Shown one piece after another: positions 16,646 to 25,435 of a DNA stretch of 35,573 bases (position 1 is the first letter of the stretch; each line of letters begins with the position of its first letter). The translations under genes were made by a program, and so were the position numbers. The notes below the pieces were generated by a model. It had not been told where the DNA came from and did no database searches. It was given only the letters and a program-made list of their open reading frames with translations. Source of the stretch: RGIG3009 sp964433065 (GTDB lineage: Bacteria; Bacillota; Clostridia; Oscillospirales; Acutalibacteraceae); assembly GCA_964433065.1 (NCBI GenBank), contig CAYSPZ010000009.1, positions 1 to 35,573 on the forward strand, written 5' to 3'.

Positions 16646-17377
16646 ATGAAGACGGTTGTGATTACAGGCGGATCGCGCGGCATCGGTGCCGCAGCCGCCG
16701 AACTGTTTGCGCAGAACGGGTATACGGTGGCGGTCAACTACCATCAAAACCGTGAAAAGGCAGAAGAGTTGGTTCGCAAGATCTGTGCGCAGGGCGGTAG
16801 TGCGTTTGCGGTACAGGCGGACGTTTCCGATCGCGAACAGGTAAAACGAATGGCACAGACCGTTTATACGCAATGTCCGACGGTGGATGTGTTGGTCCAT
16901 AACGCAGGAATTGCCGACGAGGGATTGATCACCGAACTGACCGACGAACAGTGGCGGCGAATGATGGGCGTTCATTTAGACGGTGCGTTTTATTGTACGC
17001 AGGAATTTCTGCCGCAAATGATCGCGCGGCACAGCGGGACGATATTGACCGTGTCGTCTATGTGGGGTGTGACCGGTGCATCGTGCGAGGTGGCATATTC
17101 CGCCGCCAAAGCGGGATTGATCGGGTTTACCAAAGCGTTGGCACAGGAAGTGGGACCGTCGGGGATTCGCGTGAACGCTGTGGCACCGGGTGTTATTCAG
17201 ACCGATATGTGCGCAGGATACGATGACGAAACCTTGCGCGTACTCGCCGAACAAACACCGCTGATGCGGTTAGGTACGGCAGAGGATGTGGCGCGATCGC
17301 TTCTGTTTTTGGCATCGGAGGAGGCGTCTTTTATTACAGGACAGATCCTCGGTGTCAACGGCGGATTCATTATGTAA
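16646..17377 (+). CDS. SDR-family NAD(P)H-dependent reductase (FabG-like; possibly EF-P 5-aminopentanone reductase)
   Basis: Classical short-chain dehydrogenase of 243 residues: cofactor motif TGGSRGIG (7-14), NAG (86-88), catalytic S138, Y151 and K155 (YSAAK), C-terminal ASFITGQILGVNGG. Such proteins are often labelled 3-oxoacyl-ACP reductase FabG. The stretch SSMWGVTGASCEVAYSAAK resembles Bacillus YmfI-type enzymes that reduce the 5-aminopentanone modification of elongation factor P, and there are no fatty-acid synthesis genes nearby, so I lean to that role with moderate confidence. It is the last gene of the prfC cluster and is followed by a terminator. Confidence 0.85.
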   Translation: MKTVVITGGSRGIGAAAAELFAQNGYTVAVNYHQNREKAEELVRKICAQGGSAFAVQADVSDREQVKRMAQTVYTQCPTVDVLVHNAGIADEGLITELTDEQWRRMMGVHLDGAFYCTQEFLPQMIARHSGTILTVSSMWGVTGASCEVAYSAAKAGLIGFTKALAQEVGPSGIRVNAVAPGVIQTDMCAGYDDETLRVLAEQTPLMRLGTAEDVARSLLFLASEEASFITGQILGVNGGFIM

Positions 17378-17386
17378 GATGTGCAA

Positions 17387-17417
17387 AAAACAGATTTGTC
17401 ATCGGCAAATCTGTTTT
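17387..17417 (+). terminator. Terminator of the prfC cluster
   Basis: A 12-base-pair stem (17387-17398 with 17406-17417) with a 7-base loop ends in a TTTTT run. It separates the cluster from malQ. A TATACT (17424-17429) follows but has no good -35, so the malQ promoter is not convincingly placed. Confidence 0.82.
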
Positions 17418-17462
17418 TCTGCGTATACTATAAAGTGTATTGAATAAGGAAAGTGTGAGTGT

Positions 17463-18965
17463 ATGAGTAAACGTCTTACCCGCGGCGCGGGTGTGTTATT
17501 ACCGATCGGCAGTTTGCCGTCGTTATACGGGATCGGGTCGTTCGGCGAAGAAGCCTATCGGTTTGTGAATTATTTAAAAGAAGCAGGACAACGATATTGG
17601 CAGGTATTGCCGATGGGACCGACGGGATATGGTGACAGTCCGTATCAATCCTTCTCCGCCTTTGCGGGAAACCCGTATTTTATCGATCTCGTCACCTTGT
17701 ATAAAGAAGGGCTGTTGACGCAGGAAGAACTGGTTTCGGCAAAACTGGAAAGTGAACAGATCCAATACGAAACGCTGTATCGTACACGATACGTATTGTT
17801 GAAAAAAGCGGCATCGCGATTTGATTTTTCACGTGACGATTACGTGCGGTTTACGCAGGAAGAACACGAATGGCTGCACGATTATGCGTTATACACCGCA
17901 ATCAAATCCCATTTTGATGAGATGGAATGGACACGATGGGAGAGAGCGGTTCGGTTGTGTGAGGCACAACAGTTGGCTCATTACGAACAACTGCTCGGTG
18001 ATGAGATTCGGTTTATCAAGTTTTGCCAGTTTGAATTTTTCAAACAGTGGTTTGCGTTAAAAGAATATGCGAACCGCTCAGGCATTCAAATTATCGGGGA
18101 TGTTCCCATCTACGTATCGGCGGACAGCGCAGACGTATGGGCAAATACCCGCTTGTTTGAACTGGATGCGGAAGGATTCCCGACATCGGTAGCGGGTGTT
18201 CCGCCGGATTATTTTTCCGAATTCGGGCAACGGTGGGGTAATCCCTTATACCGCTACGACGTGATGTGTCAGGACGGATTTTCCTGGTGGAAAAAACGAA
18301 TGTCCCACAACGCGCGGTTGTACGATGTGATCCGCATCGATCACTTTATCGGGATCAGTCGATACTACGCGATCCCCGTTTCTTGTCAAACGGCGGTAGA
18401 GGGCGAATGGCGCATCGGACCGGGCGAAGCGTTGATCGAGGCGATCGAAAGCGGATTGAACGGGTCAAAGATCATAGCGGAAGATCTGGGAACGTTACAT
18501 CCGTCGGTGGTGGAACTTCTTGCCAAAACGGGATATCCCGGTATGCGGGTGTTACAATTCGCGTTTGACGGGAACGTGTGGAACAATTATCTGCCGCACA
18601 ATTATATTGCCAATACGGTCGTTTACGGCGGTACCCACGATAACAACACAATGCTCGGGTACTGCGCGGCGATTGGCGCGGAAGAGCGTCGCCGTATTAT
18701 GGATTATGTGGGTGTGGAAGACGTAGAAAGTATTCCGTTCGCGTTATTCCGTATGGCATATCAGAGCGTGGCGGATGTCGTTATTTTTCAAATGCAGGAT
18801 ATTTTAGGTCTCGATGCGAAGGCTCGTATGAATACACCGGCTACATTAGGGGGAAACTGGGAATGGCGGATGACGGCGGAGCAGTTACAACATGCACCGA
18901 CCGCATCGCTTAGAAAGTTTTCTGAGATGTACGGGAGGAGACCTTATGACGGGGCAACGTTTTAG
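17463..18965 (+). CDS. malQ: 4-alpha-glucanotransferase (amylomaltase)
   Basis: GH77 enzyme that transfers maltosyl or longer units between maltodextrins, lengthening chains for the phosphorylase and releasing glucose. The 500-residue protein starts with the family LTRGAGVLLPIGSLPS segment. Catalytic residues fall where expected: nucleophile D293 (RIDHF), acid/base E340 (IAEDLG) and D393 (GTHDNNT). The ATG at 17463 follows an AAGGAAAG site. Its 3' end overlaps the phosphorylase gene by 20 bases. It is the first gene of a maltodextrin operon. Confidence 0.95.
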   Translation: MSKRLTRGAGVLLPIGSLPSLYGIGSFGEEAYRFVNYLKEAGQRYWQVLPMGPTGYGDSPYQSFSAFAGNPYFIDLVTLYKEGLLTQEELVSAKLESEQIQYETLYRTRYVLLKKAASRFDFSRDDYVRFTQEEHEWLHDYALYTAIKSHFDEMEWTRWERAVRLCEAQQLAHYEQLLGDEIRFIKFCQFEFFKQWFALKEYANRSGIQIIGDVPIYVSADSADVWANTRLFELDAEGFPTSVAGVPPDYFSEFGQRWGNPLYRYDVMCQDGFSWWKKRMSHNARLYDVIRIDHFIGISRYYAIPVSCQTAVEGEWRIGPGEALIEAIESGLNGSKIIAEDLGTLHPSVVELLAKTGYPGMRVLQFAFDGNVWNNYLPHNYIANTVVYGGTHDNNTMLGYCAAIGAEERRRIMDYVGVEDVESIPFALFRMAYQSVADVVIFQMQDILGLDAKARMNTPATLGGNWEWRMTAEQLQHAPTASLRKFSEMYGRRPYDGATF

Positions 18966-21285
18966 TGAGTCCATCTGTCAAATATTGTATCAACAAGCAC
19001 ACAAGACGGTCGAAGAAGCGACCGCAAAAGAACTTTACAACGCAACCTCCACTGCGGCTATGCAGGAATTGTATCCGCAATGGGAACAACAACGAAACGA
19101 AGTCCGCAGACGGGTCGGCTATTTTTCAGCGGAGTTTTTAGTAGGGCGGTTGATCGAGTCCAATCTGTTGAATATGGGTCTGTTAGACGAAACCAACGCA
19201 TTGTTGCAGGATCGCGGCATCTCTTCGGAAGTGTTTGAACACATCGAAGATATGGCACTCGGCAACGGCGGATTGGGACGTTTAGCGGCTTGCTTTCTGG
19301 ATTCGGCAGCAACGCACGCAATTCCGCTTGACGGGTATGGGATCCGCTATCGGTACGGGTTGTTTCGGCAAAAGATCGAAAACGGGTTCCAAAAAGAAAT
19401 CGCCGACGATTGGACCGTTTTCGGAGATCCGTGGTCACACCGTCGAGAAGAAGACGGTGTGACCGTTTCTTTTGGCAAACAAACGGTTCGCGCGATTCCG
19501 TATGACGTTCCCGTCATCGGATATCAAAAAAAGCGTATTAACACGTTGCGGCTTTGGCAGGCGGAAGCGGTACACGAATTTGATTTCACGTTGTTCAATG
19601 AACAGAAATACGATAAAGCCGTCAAAGAACGCAATGAAGCCGAACGCATATCCTATGTTTTGTATCCGAACGACGATACCGACAACGGGAAAATGTTACG
19701 GTTAAAGCAGCAATATTTCTTTTGCAGTGCGTCGTTGCAGGATATGTTCCGCACCTATAAACGACAGTACGGCAACGATTTTACGCGTTTCTTTGAGGCA
19801 TATGCGATCCAACTCAACGACACGCATCCCGTACTGGCAATCCCCGAATGTATCCGGTTGTTGACCGAACAAGAAGGTCTGCCGTTTGATACGGCGCTGT
19901 CTGTTGCGCGTAAGACGTTTTCATATACCAACCATACCATTATGCCGGAAGCACTGGAAAAATGGAATATTCGTCTGTTCAAACGGGTGTTGCCGCGACT
20001 GTATCGGTACATTTGTCGTATCGATCGTGCTTTGGAAAAAGAACTGACCGCCAAAGGTATTACCGATATCACGGGATACCGTATCGTTGACGGTGAATGT
20101 ATCCATATGGCAAGATTGGCGGTGTTTGCCACACATTGTACCAACGGTGTGGCACAGTTGCATACGGATCTGTTGAAAGAAAAGGTGATGCCGCACTGGT
20201 ACCGCGTATATCCTGAACGGTTCCAAAACAAAACAAACGGTATTACACAGCGGCGGTGGTTGTTACTGGCAAATCGCGAACTGTCGAAGTTGATCACCGA
20301 CACCATTGGAAACCGTTGGATCACCGATCTGTCCCAACTGGAACAGTTGGCGGTGTATGCGGACGATCCTGCTTTTCTGGAAAAGTTTAAGGAGATCAAA
20401 CAGTTTAAAAAGCATCAGTTGGCAGATTATATGCAAAGCCGAGATCGACTGGGACTTCGATCGGATTTTCTGTTGGACGTACAGATCAAGCGGCTTCACG
20501 AATACAAGCGACAGTTGCTCAATATTTTCGGTGTATTGGATACGTATTTTGGAATAAAGGACGGACGCATCACCGATTTTACCCCTACGGTATATCTGTT
20601 CGGAGCGAAAGCGGCACCTGGATATTATCGCGCCAAAGGGATCATCAAGTTCATTAACGAAGTAGCCAGACGTGTGAACAACGACGTTGATACGGCGGAT
20701 AAGATGCAGGTCGTTTATGTGCAGAACTACGACGTATCGTATGCGCAAAAGATCATACCTGCGGCTGATGTATCGGAACAGATCTCGACTGCAGGTACCG
20801 AGGCGTCGGGAACGGGGAATATGAAACTGATGCTCAACGGCGCGGTAACACTCGGTACGTATGACGGTGCAAACATCGAGATCGTCGAACGTGCGGGAGA
20901 AGAAAACAACTACATTTTCGGGTTGCGTACCGAGGAAGTGGAACAACTGCGTACTGCCTACGATCCGAAATCGGTATTAGAAAACAATCCGCGTTTGAAA
21001 CGGGTTGTCGAAACATTGGTGGACGGAACATTTGACGACGGCAATACGGGTATGTTCCGTGAACTGTATCATTCGTTGGTCGATGGTGCGTCGTGGCATC
21101 CTGCCGACCAATATTGCCTGTTTGCGGATTTTGATGAGTATTGTGATGCGCGGTTGCGTGTCAACCGTGACTACGGGGACCGCGATCGTTTTGCAAAGAA
21201 GGGGATACTGAATATCAGTAAAGGCGGATATTTTTCTTCCGATCGTACGATCGACGAATATGCGCGGGATATTTGGCGGGTGTAA
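18946..21285 (+). CDS. glgP: Glycogen/maltodextrin phosphorylase
   Basis: GT35 enzyme releasing glucose-1-phosphate from the non-reducing end of alpha-1,4-glucans. Family landmarks in the 779 residues: RRVGYFSAEFLVGR near the N-terminus, GNGGLGRLAACFLDS, QLNDTHP, and the PLP site EASGTGNMKLMLNGA with the Schiff-base lysine K627. I start at the ATG 18946, preceded by GGGAGGAG at 5-8 bases, although the frame is open to 18892. It lies inside the end of malQ (20-base overlap), so the two are translated from one message. MalP (maltodextrin) rather than GlgP (glycogen) is suggested by this context; no glycogen synthesis genes are in the window. Confidence 0.94.
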   Translation: MTGQRFSESICQILYQQAHKTVEEATAKELYNATSTAAMQELYPQWEQQRNEVRRRVGYFSAEFLVGRLIESNLLNMGLLDETNALLQDRGISSEVFEHIEDMALGNGGLGRLAACFLDSAATHAIPLDGYGIRYRYGLFRQKIENGFQKEIADDWTVFGDPWSHRREEDGVTVSFGKQTVRAIPYDVPVIGYQKKRINTLRLWQAEAVHEFDFTLFNEQKYDKAVKERNEAERISYVLYPNDDTDNGKMLRLKQQYFFCSASLQDMFRTYKRQYGNDFTRFFEAYAIQLNDTHPVLAIPECIRLLTEQEGLPFDTALSVARKTFSYTNHTIMPEALEKWNIRLFKRVLPRLYRYICRIDRALEKELTAKGITDITGYRIVDGECIHMARLAVFATHCTNGVAQLHTDLLKEKVMPHWYRVYPERFQNKTNGITQRRWLLLANRELSKLITDTIGNRWITDLSQLEQLAVYADDPAFLEKFKEIKQFKKHQLADYMQSRDRLGLRSDFLLDVQIKRLHEYKRQLLNIFGVLDTYFGIKDGRITDFTPTVYLFGAKAAPGYYRAKGIIKFINEVARRVNNDVDTADKMQVVYVQNYDVSYAQKIIPAADVSEQISTAGTEASGTGNMKLMLNGAVTLGTYDGANIEIVERAGEENNYIFGLRTEEVEQLRTAYDPKSVLENNPRLKRVVETLVDGTFDDGNTGMFRELYHSLVDGASWHPADQYCLFADFDEYCDARLRVNRDYGDRDRFAKKGILNISKGGYFSSDRTIDEYARDIWRV

Positions 21286-21357
21286 AATCGGTTGAATATT
21301 TTTTGCGGATATTCCCATACTATCCTTGACAACACAAGTGGAAGGAGAAACGATAGT

Positions 21358-22554
21358 ATGTGGAGAAAAGGAATAGCACTGCTTCTCAGCGTGATGATGT
21401 TGTGTTCTTTTACGGCGTGTAAACGGGTGACCGATGACGTTAAAAAAGACGCCGTTGAGTTGAAGGTGTGGGGTGCGCAGGAAGATCAGGAGATGCTCAA
21501 GGCGATGGTGGAAGAATATAAAAAAGAGCATCCCGAAACCGATTACCGTATTACGTTCGGTGTCGTAGGCGAAAAGGATACCCAGACGAAGATCTTGGAA
21601 GATCCCGACGCGGCGGCGGATATTTTCGCGTTTCCCGACGATCAGTTGGGTGATCTGGTAAAAGCAGGTGTGCTTTATGAGATCACGTTGAATAAAGCGA
21701 ATATTGAACAAGCAAACAGCGAAGGCTCGGTCAACGCGGCAAAGATCGACGATAAATTGTATGCCTATCCCATGACGGCGGATAACGGGTATTTTCTGTA
21801 CTATGATAAGAGCGTTTTCTCCGAAAACGACGTGAAAACATTAGACCGTCTGTTGGAAGTGGCTGCGGCAAAAAATAAAAAAGTGTTGATGGATATCTCC
21901 AACGGTTGGTATTTGGCTTCCTTCTTTTTAGGCGCCGGTTGTACGTTGGATATCAAAGACGGTAAACAGACCTGTGATTTTAACAACGATAAAGGAATAG
22001 CCGCCGGCGAAGCGGTGAAAGCCTTTACCGCAAACAGCGCGTTCATCACGGGTGAAGATGCGGTGTTGACGGGTGGTATGGGCAGTACTATTGCCGCCGG
22101 TGTTTCGGGAACCTGGACTGCCGACGCGATCAAAGAGAAACTGGGCAACAATTATGCCGCGACCAAACTGCCAACCTTCACGCTTGACGGACAACAGGTG
22201 CAGATGAAGAGTTTTGCGGGGTATAAGTTAATGGGTGTCAATTCGGCAACCAAACACCCCAAAGAAGCGATGCAGTTGGCGGAGTTTTTGACCAACGAAA
22301 AGAATCAGTTGATCCGTTTTGAAAAACGGGCGATGGGTCCGTCCAATAAAAAGGCGGCAGAAGATGATAAGGTCAAAGCAAACGTTGCATTAGCGGCGCT
22401 TTCAATGCAAAACCAGTATGGTGTAACGCAGGGGAACGTATTGAATACCAGTTGGAAACCGATGGAAGCGTTTGGTACGGCGATGGAAACCAAAGATTAC
22501 AGTAAAACCGTAAAAGAATATCTGGATACGATGGTGTCACAGATAGCCGAGTAA
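21358..22554 (+). CDS. Maltodextrin ABC transporter substrate-binding lipoprotein (MalE-like)
   Basis: Solute-binding protein of 398 residues, cluster of MalE/MdxE-type proteins. A lipoprotein signal (LLLSVMMLCSFTAC) gives the lipidated cysteine at about residue 20. The mature part shows the family pattern LKVWGAQEDQEMLKAMVEEYKKEHPE and later YKLMGVNSATKHPKEAMQLAEFLTNEKNQ. The ATG at 21358 has AAGGAG ten bases upstream; the frame is open from 21292 but that would destroy the signal peptide. A possible weak promoter (TTGAAT 21292-21297, 18 bases, CATACT 21316-21321) could boost it. A strong hairpin follows before the permease genes. Confidence 0.9.
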   Translation: MWRKGIALLLSVMMLCSFTACKRVTDDVKKDAVELKVWGAQEDQEMLKAMVEEYKKEHPETDYRITFGVVGEKDTQTKILEDPDAAADIFAFPDDQLGDLVKAGVLYEITLNKANIEQANSEGSVNAAKIDDKLYAYPMTADNGYFLYYDKSVFSENDVKTLDRLLEVAAAKNKKVLMDISNGWYLASFFLGAGCTLDIKDGKQTCDFNNDKGIAAGEAVKAFTANSAFITGEDAVLTGGMGSTIAAGVSGTWTADAIKEKLGNNYAATKLPTFTLDGQQVQMKSFAGYKLMGVNSATKHPKEAMQLAEFLTNEKNQLIRFEKRAMGPSNKKAAEDDKVKANVALAALSMQNQYGVTQGNVLNTSWKPMEAFGTAMETKDYSKTVKEYLDTMVSQIAE

Positions 22555-22557
22555 TGT

Positions 22558-22592
22558 AAGACCGGTATGCCGCTTTCCGGCATACCGGTCTT
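22558..22592 (+). terminator. Strong intra-operon hairpin between the binding protein and the permeases
   Basis: A perfect 15-base-pair GC-rich stem (22558-22572 with 22578-22592) with a 5-base loop, followed by only two more T. It likely acts as a partial terminator or as a 3' stabiliser that keeps binding-protein mRNA above permease mRNA, as the malE-malF hairpins do in E. coli. Confidence 0.75.
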
Positions 22593-22608
22593 TTAAGTGG
22601 GAGTAATA

Positions 22609-24102
22609 ATGGACTATATAGATTTTACACAATTACATCCGATTGGAAAAGCGGTTGTTCGTGCAAAGCAAGGGGTGATCGCCTTTCCGAAAAACGCGCG
22701 TAACTTTTTCAAAGCCATTGGGAACTTTGCGGTAAATACCGCTAAAAAAGCCGCGCAGATCACGCGCGAAGTTGTGTCGGCACTGGTACACGGCGACCTT
22801 TATACCCGTCTTTCGTTTTTGGTGATGGGAAGCGGTCATTTACGGCGAAAGCAGTATGGGAAAGGGTTACTGTTTTTGATGATCCAAGCGGCGTTTACAG
22901 TTTATCTGTGGTCGTTCGGTACGGGATACCTTGCGAAACTGACCACACTGGGAACTCAAACGCAAGGGAAGTATTTTGACGAAGAGCAAGGGATCTATAT
23001 TTATACCGCAGGCGACAATTCAATGCAGATCTTATTGTTCGGTGTACTGACGGTCGTATTGTGTCTGGCGTTCCTTTGCTTATACGTTACCAACGTGCGT
23101 AACGCGTACCATATCCAGCGACAATACGAACAGGGCAAACGGTTGCCTACCTTGCGCGAGGAGATCCGCTCGTTATTGGATAAGCACTATCACATCACCT
23201 TGCTCAGTTTGCCGATACTGCTTGTTACCTTGTTTACCATTTTACCGCTCATTTTTATGGTGCTCATCTCGTTTACCAACTTTGACCGCAATCACCAACC
23301 ACCCGGAAACCTGTTTACGTGGGTGGGATTTCAAAACTTTTCGGCAATGTTCGGTGGTAACGAGCAGTTGGGATATACGTTTTTAAATCTGATTGCGTGG
23401 ACATTTATCTGGGCTTTTTTTGCAACCTTTACCAACTATATTTTCGGTATCATTCTGTCGCTGCTCATCAATAAAAAGGGGATACGGTTTAAAAAGTTCT
23501 GGCGCACGGTGTTTATCATCACTATAGCCGTCCCGCAGTTTGTTACCTTGATGTTGATGTCACAGTTGTTGGCGGAAGAGGGTGCGGTGAACGTTCTGCT
23601 AAAGGAACTCGGTTGGATCACCGAATCGATCCCGTTTCTTACCCAAGGAACGCTTGCGAAGATCACCGTCATATTGGTGAATATGTGGGTGGGTATACCG
23701 TACACGATGTTGATCACAACGGGAATACTGCTCAACATTCCCGCCGATATGTATGAAAGTGCCCGTATTGACGGCGCGGGACCGGTACGAACCTTCTTTA
23801 AGATCACGATGCCGTATATGCTGTTTGTGACGGCACCATATCTGATTACGCAGTTTGTGAATAACATTAACAATTTCAACGTCATTTATCTGTTGACGGG
23901 CGGCGGTCCGCTCACACTGGATTTTTATAAAGCAGGGAAGACCGACCTGCTCGTCACGTGGTTATATAAACAGACGGTGGAAGAACAGAACTATAATCTG
24001 GCGGGTGTGATCGGTGTCGTGGTTTTTGTGATCACGGCGGTGTTCTCGTTGATCGTATATAACTCCTCGTCCTCAACCAAAAAAGAGGAGGAATTCCAAT
24101 GA
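22609..24102 (+). CDS. Maltodextrin ABC transporter permease (MalF-like)
   Basis: Membrane subunit of a sugar ABC importer, 497 residues. After a cytoplasmic, basic N-terminal extension of about 70 residues it has the LVMGSGHLRRKQYGKGL motif, two N-terminal helices, then the permease core. The EAA loop that docks the ATPase is YESARIDGAGPVRTFFKITMP. TGGGPLTLDF near the end is typical of MalF. I chose the ATG at 22609 (GTGGGAG upstream); an in-frame GTG at 22597 is possible but would lie in the ribosome site. The next permease overlaps it by four bases. Confidence 0.92.
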   Translation: MDYIDFTQLHPIGKAVVRAKQGVIAFPKNARNFFKAIGNFAVNTAKKAAQITREVVSALVHGDLYTRLSFLVMGSGHLRRKQYGKGLLFLMIQAAFTVYLWSFGTGYLAKLTTLGTQTQGKYFDEEQGIYIYTAGDNSMQILLFGVLTVVLCLAFLCLYVTNVRNAYHIQRQYEQGKRLPTLREEIRSLLDKHYHITLLSLPILLVTLFTILPLIFMVLISFTNFDRNHQPPGNLFTWVGFQNFSAMFGGNEQLGYTFLNLIAWTFIWAFFATFTNYIFGIILSLLINKKGIRFKKFWRTVFIITIAVPQFVTLMLMSQLLAEEGAVNVLLKELGWITESIPFLTQGTLAKITVILVNMWVGIPYTMLITTGILLNIPADMYESARIDGAGPVRTFFKITMPYMLFVTAPYLITQFVNNINNFNVIYLLTGGGPLTLDFYKAGKTDLLVTWLYKQTVEEQNYNLAGVIGVVVFVITAVFSLIVYNSSSSTKKEEEFQ

Positions 24103-24953
24103 TGTTCGGTTATCGTAACAGAACGCGTCTGGCAAACGCACTCATTTACGGAATTTTGACTGTCTTATCGGTTCTCTGGGTGTTGCCGATCGCGTATTTG
24201 ATCCTGTTATCTTTCCGTAAGGAACCGGGTGCCTACACACCGTACCTGTTACCCAAAGAATATACCCTTAACAACTATATCGCGCTGTTCAGCGATACGT
24301 CTTTGTTCCAATATCCGCGCTGGTTTGCCAACACGCTGTTCGTGGCGATCTGTTCGTGCGTTATCAGTACGGTGACCATCCTGATGATCAGTTACTGTTT
24401 TAGTCGTTTACGGTTTCCCGCACGTCGCGGGTTTATGAACGTCGGGTTAATATTGGGTATGTTTCCCGGCTTTATGTCGATGATTGCGGTGTACCATTTA
24501 CTGAAACTGGTCGGACTGGATCAGTCGCTTATCGCCTTGATCTTGGTATACTCGGCGGCATCCTGTTTGGGCTATTTTATCGCCAAAGGCTTTTTCGACA
24601 CCATTCCCAAAGCGTTGGACGAAGCCGCCGTGATCGACGGTGCTACGCAAAATCAAATTTTCTGGAAGATCACTTTACCGCTTTCGCAACCCATCGTTGT
24701 GTATACGGCATTGACGTCGTTTATTGCACCGTGGGCGGATTTCATTTTTGCCAGCGTCATTATGAAGGATAACTATCAGAATTACACCATTGCGTTAGGA
24801 CTCTACCAAATGATCTCCCGCGAAAATCTCTACCGCTATTTCACCCAATTTTGTGCGGGTGCGGTGCTGGTCGCCGTGCCGATCACCGTGTTGTTTATGT
24901 GCCTGCAAAAGTATTACGTTGAGGGTGTCACGGGTGGCTCGGTAAAAGGGTGA
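24099..24953 (+). CDS. Maltodextrin ABC transporter permease (MalG-like)
   Basis: Second permease of the importer, 284 residues with six predicted helices. The EAA loop is DEAAVIDGATQNQIFWKITLPLSQP, and the C-terminus ends YYVEGVTGGSVKG as is usual for MalG proteins. The ATG lies in ATGATG overlapping the upstream stop, with GAGGAGG in the end of the preceding gene as ribosome site. No MalK/MsmX-type ATPase gene follows, so the transporter probably shares an ATPase encoded elsewhere, a common arrangement in Bacillota. Confidence 0.92.
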   Translation: MMFGYRNRTRLANALIYGILTVLSVLWVLPIAYLILLSFRKEPGAYTPYLLPKEYTLNNYIALFSDTSLFQYPRWFANTLFVAICSCVISTVTILMISYCFSRLRFPARRGFMNVGLILGMFPGFMSMIAVYHLLKLVGLDQSLIALILVYSAASCLGYFIAKGFFDTIPKALDEAAVIDGATQNQIFWKITLPLSQPIVVYTALTSFIAPWADFIFASVIMKDNYQNYTIALGLYQMISRENLYRYFTQFCAGAVLVAVPITVLFMCLQKYYVEGVTGGSVKG

Positions 24954-24997
24954 AAAAATCTCTGCACGAGAAGTTTTCTCGGTGCAGAGATTTTTTT
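24953..24997 (+). terminator. Terminator of the maltodextrin operon
   Basis: A long stem (AAAAAATCTCTGCAC... with ...GTGCAGAGATTTTTT, one bulged G, 3-base loop) ends in seven T. A strong intrinsic terminator, directly before the blaI-like promoter. Confidence 0.9.
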
Positions 24998-24998
24998 G

Positions 24999-25027
24999 TT
25001 GACAAATTGGTTTATCAGTGATAAACT
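24999..25027 (+). promoter_or_regulatory. Promoter of the BlaI/M56 operon
   Basis: Perfect TTGACA (24999-25004), 17-base spacer, TAAACT (25022-25027). The -10 is covered by the first operator palindrome. Confidence 0.75.
25010..25026 (+). promoter_or_regulatory. Operator 1 for the BlaI-like repressor
   Basis: GTTTATCA-G-TGATAAAC is a perfect 17-base palindrome lying between the -35 and -10 and into the -10. Binding there would block RNA polymerase. Assignment to the BlaI-like protein is inferred from position. Confidence 0.7.
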
Positions 25028-25037
25028 AAAGACGAGA

Positions 25038-25056
25038 GGTTTACTGACGATAAACC
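25038..25056 (+). promoter_or_regulatory. Operator 2 for the BlaI-like repressor
   Basis: GGTTTACTGACGATAAACC is a second, imperfect copy of the same palindrome; the outer six bases of each arm match. Its centre is 29 bases from that of operator 1, close to three helical turns, and it lies between the transcription start and the ribosome site. Confidence 0.65.
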
Positions 25057-25075
25057 AAAAAGGAGGCGAAATGAG

Positions 25076-25435
25076 ATGGAAACCAAATTGGGGACGATTG
25101 AAACACGGTTTGCGGAGTTGATCTGGGAAAACGAACCGATCGCGTCGGGGGAACTGGTAAAACTGTGCGAAAAAGAGTTGCAGTGGAAAAAACCGACGAC
25201 CTATACGGTACTGCGTAAACTGTGTGAGAAAGGCTTGTTCCGTAATGAGGGAGGAACCGTTCGCTCGTGCATTTCCAAACAAGAATTTTATGCACGGCAG
25301 AGCGAATCGTTCGTAGAAGAAACGTTTAAAGGATCGTTACCGGCATTTTTGGCGGCTTTTACCTCGCGAAAAGCGTTGTCTGAGACCGACGTTGCCGAGT
25401 TGCGACGGATGATCGACGAGTACAAGGAGGGATGA
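25076..25435 (+). CDS. BlaI/MecI/CopY-family transcriptional repressor
   Basis: Winged-helix repressor of 119 residues. The N-terminal DNA-binding domain (about 1-75) has the family features LGTIETRFAELIWEN and TTYTVLRKLCEKGLF (recognition helix and start of wing), followed by a C-terminal dimerisation part where members are cut by their partner protease. AGGAGG lies nine bases before the ATG. It overlaps the M56 gene by ATGA, and the two palindromes in front of it suggest autoregulation. No beta-lactamase gene is near, so the regulated resistance or stress genes are unknown. Confidence 0.93.
   Translation: METKLGTIETRFAELIWENEPIASGELVKLCEKELQWKKPTTYTVLRKLCEKGLFRNEGGTVRSCISKQEFYARQSESFVEETFKGSLPAFLAAFTSRKALSETDVAELRRMIDEYKEG

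Noticed and set aside
20263..20946. Open frame of 227 codons antisense to the phosphorylase
   Set aside because: No start signals and no family features; shadow of glgP.
22597..22608. GTG at 22597 as start of the MalF-like gene
   Set aside because: It lies within the GTGGGAG that serves as ribosome site for the ATG at 22609.
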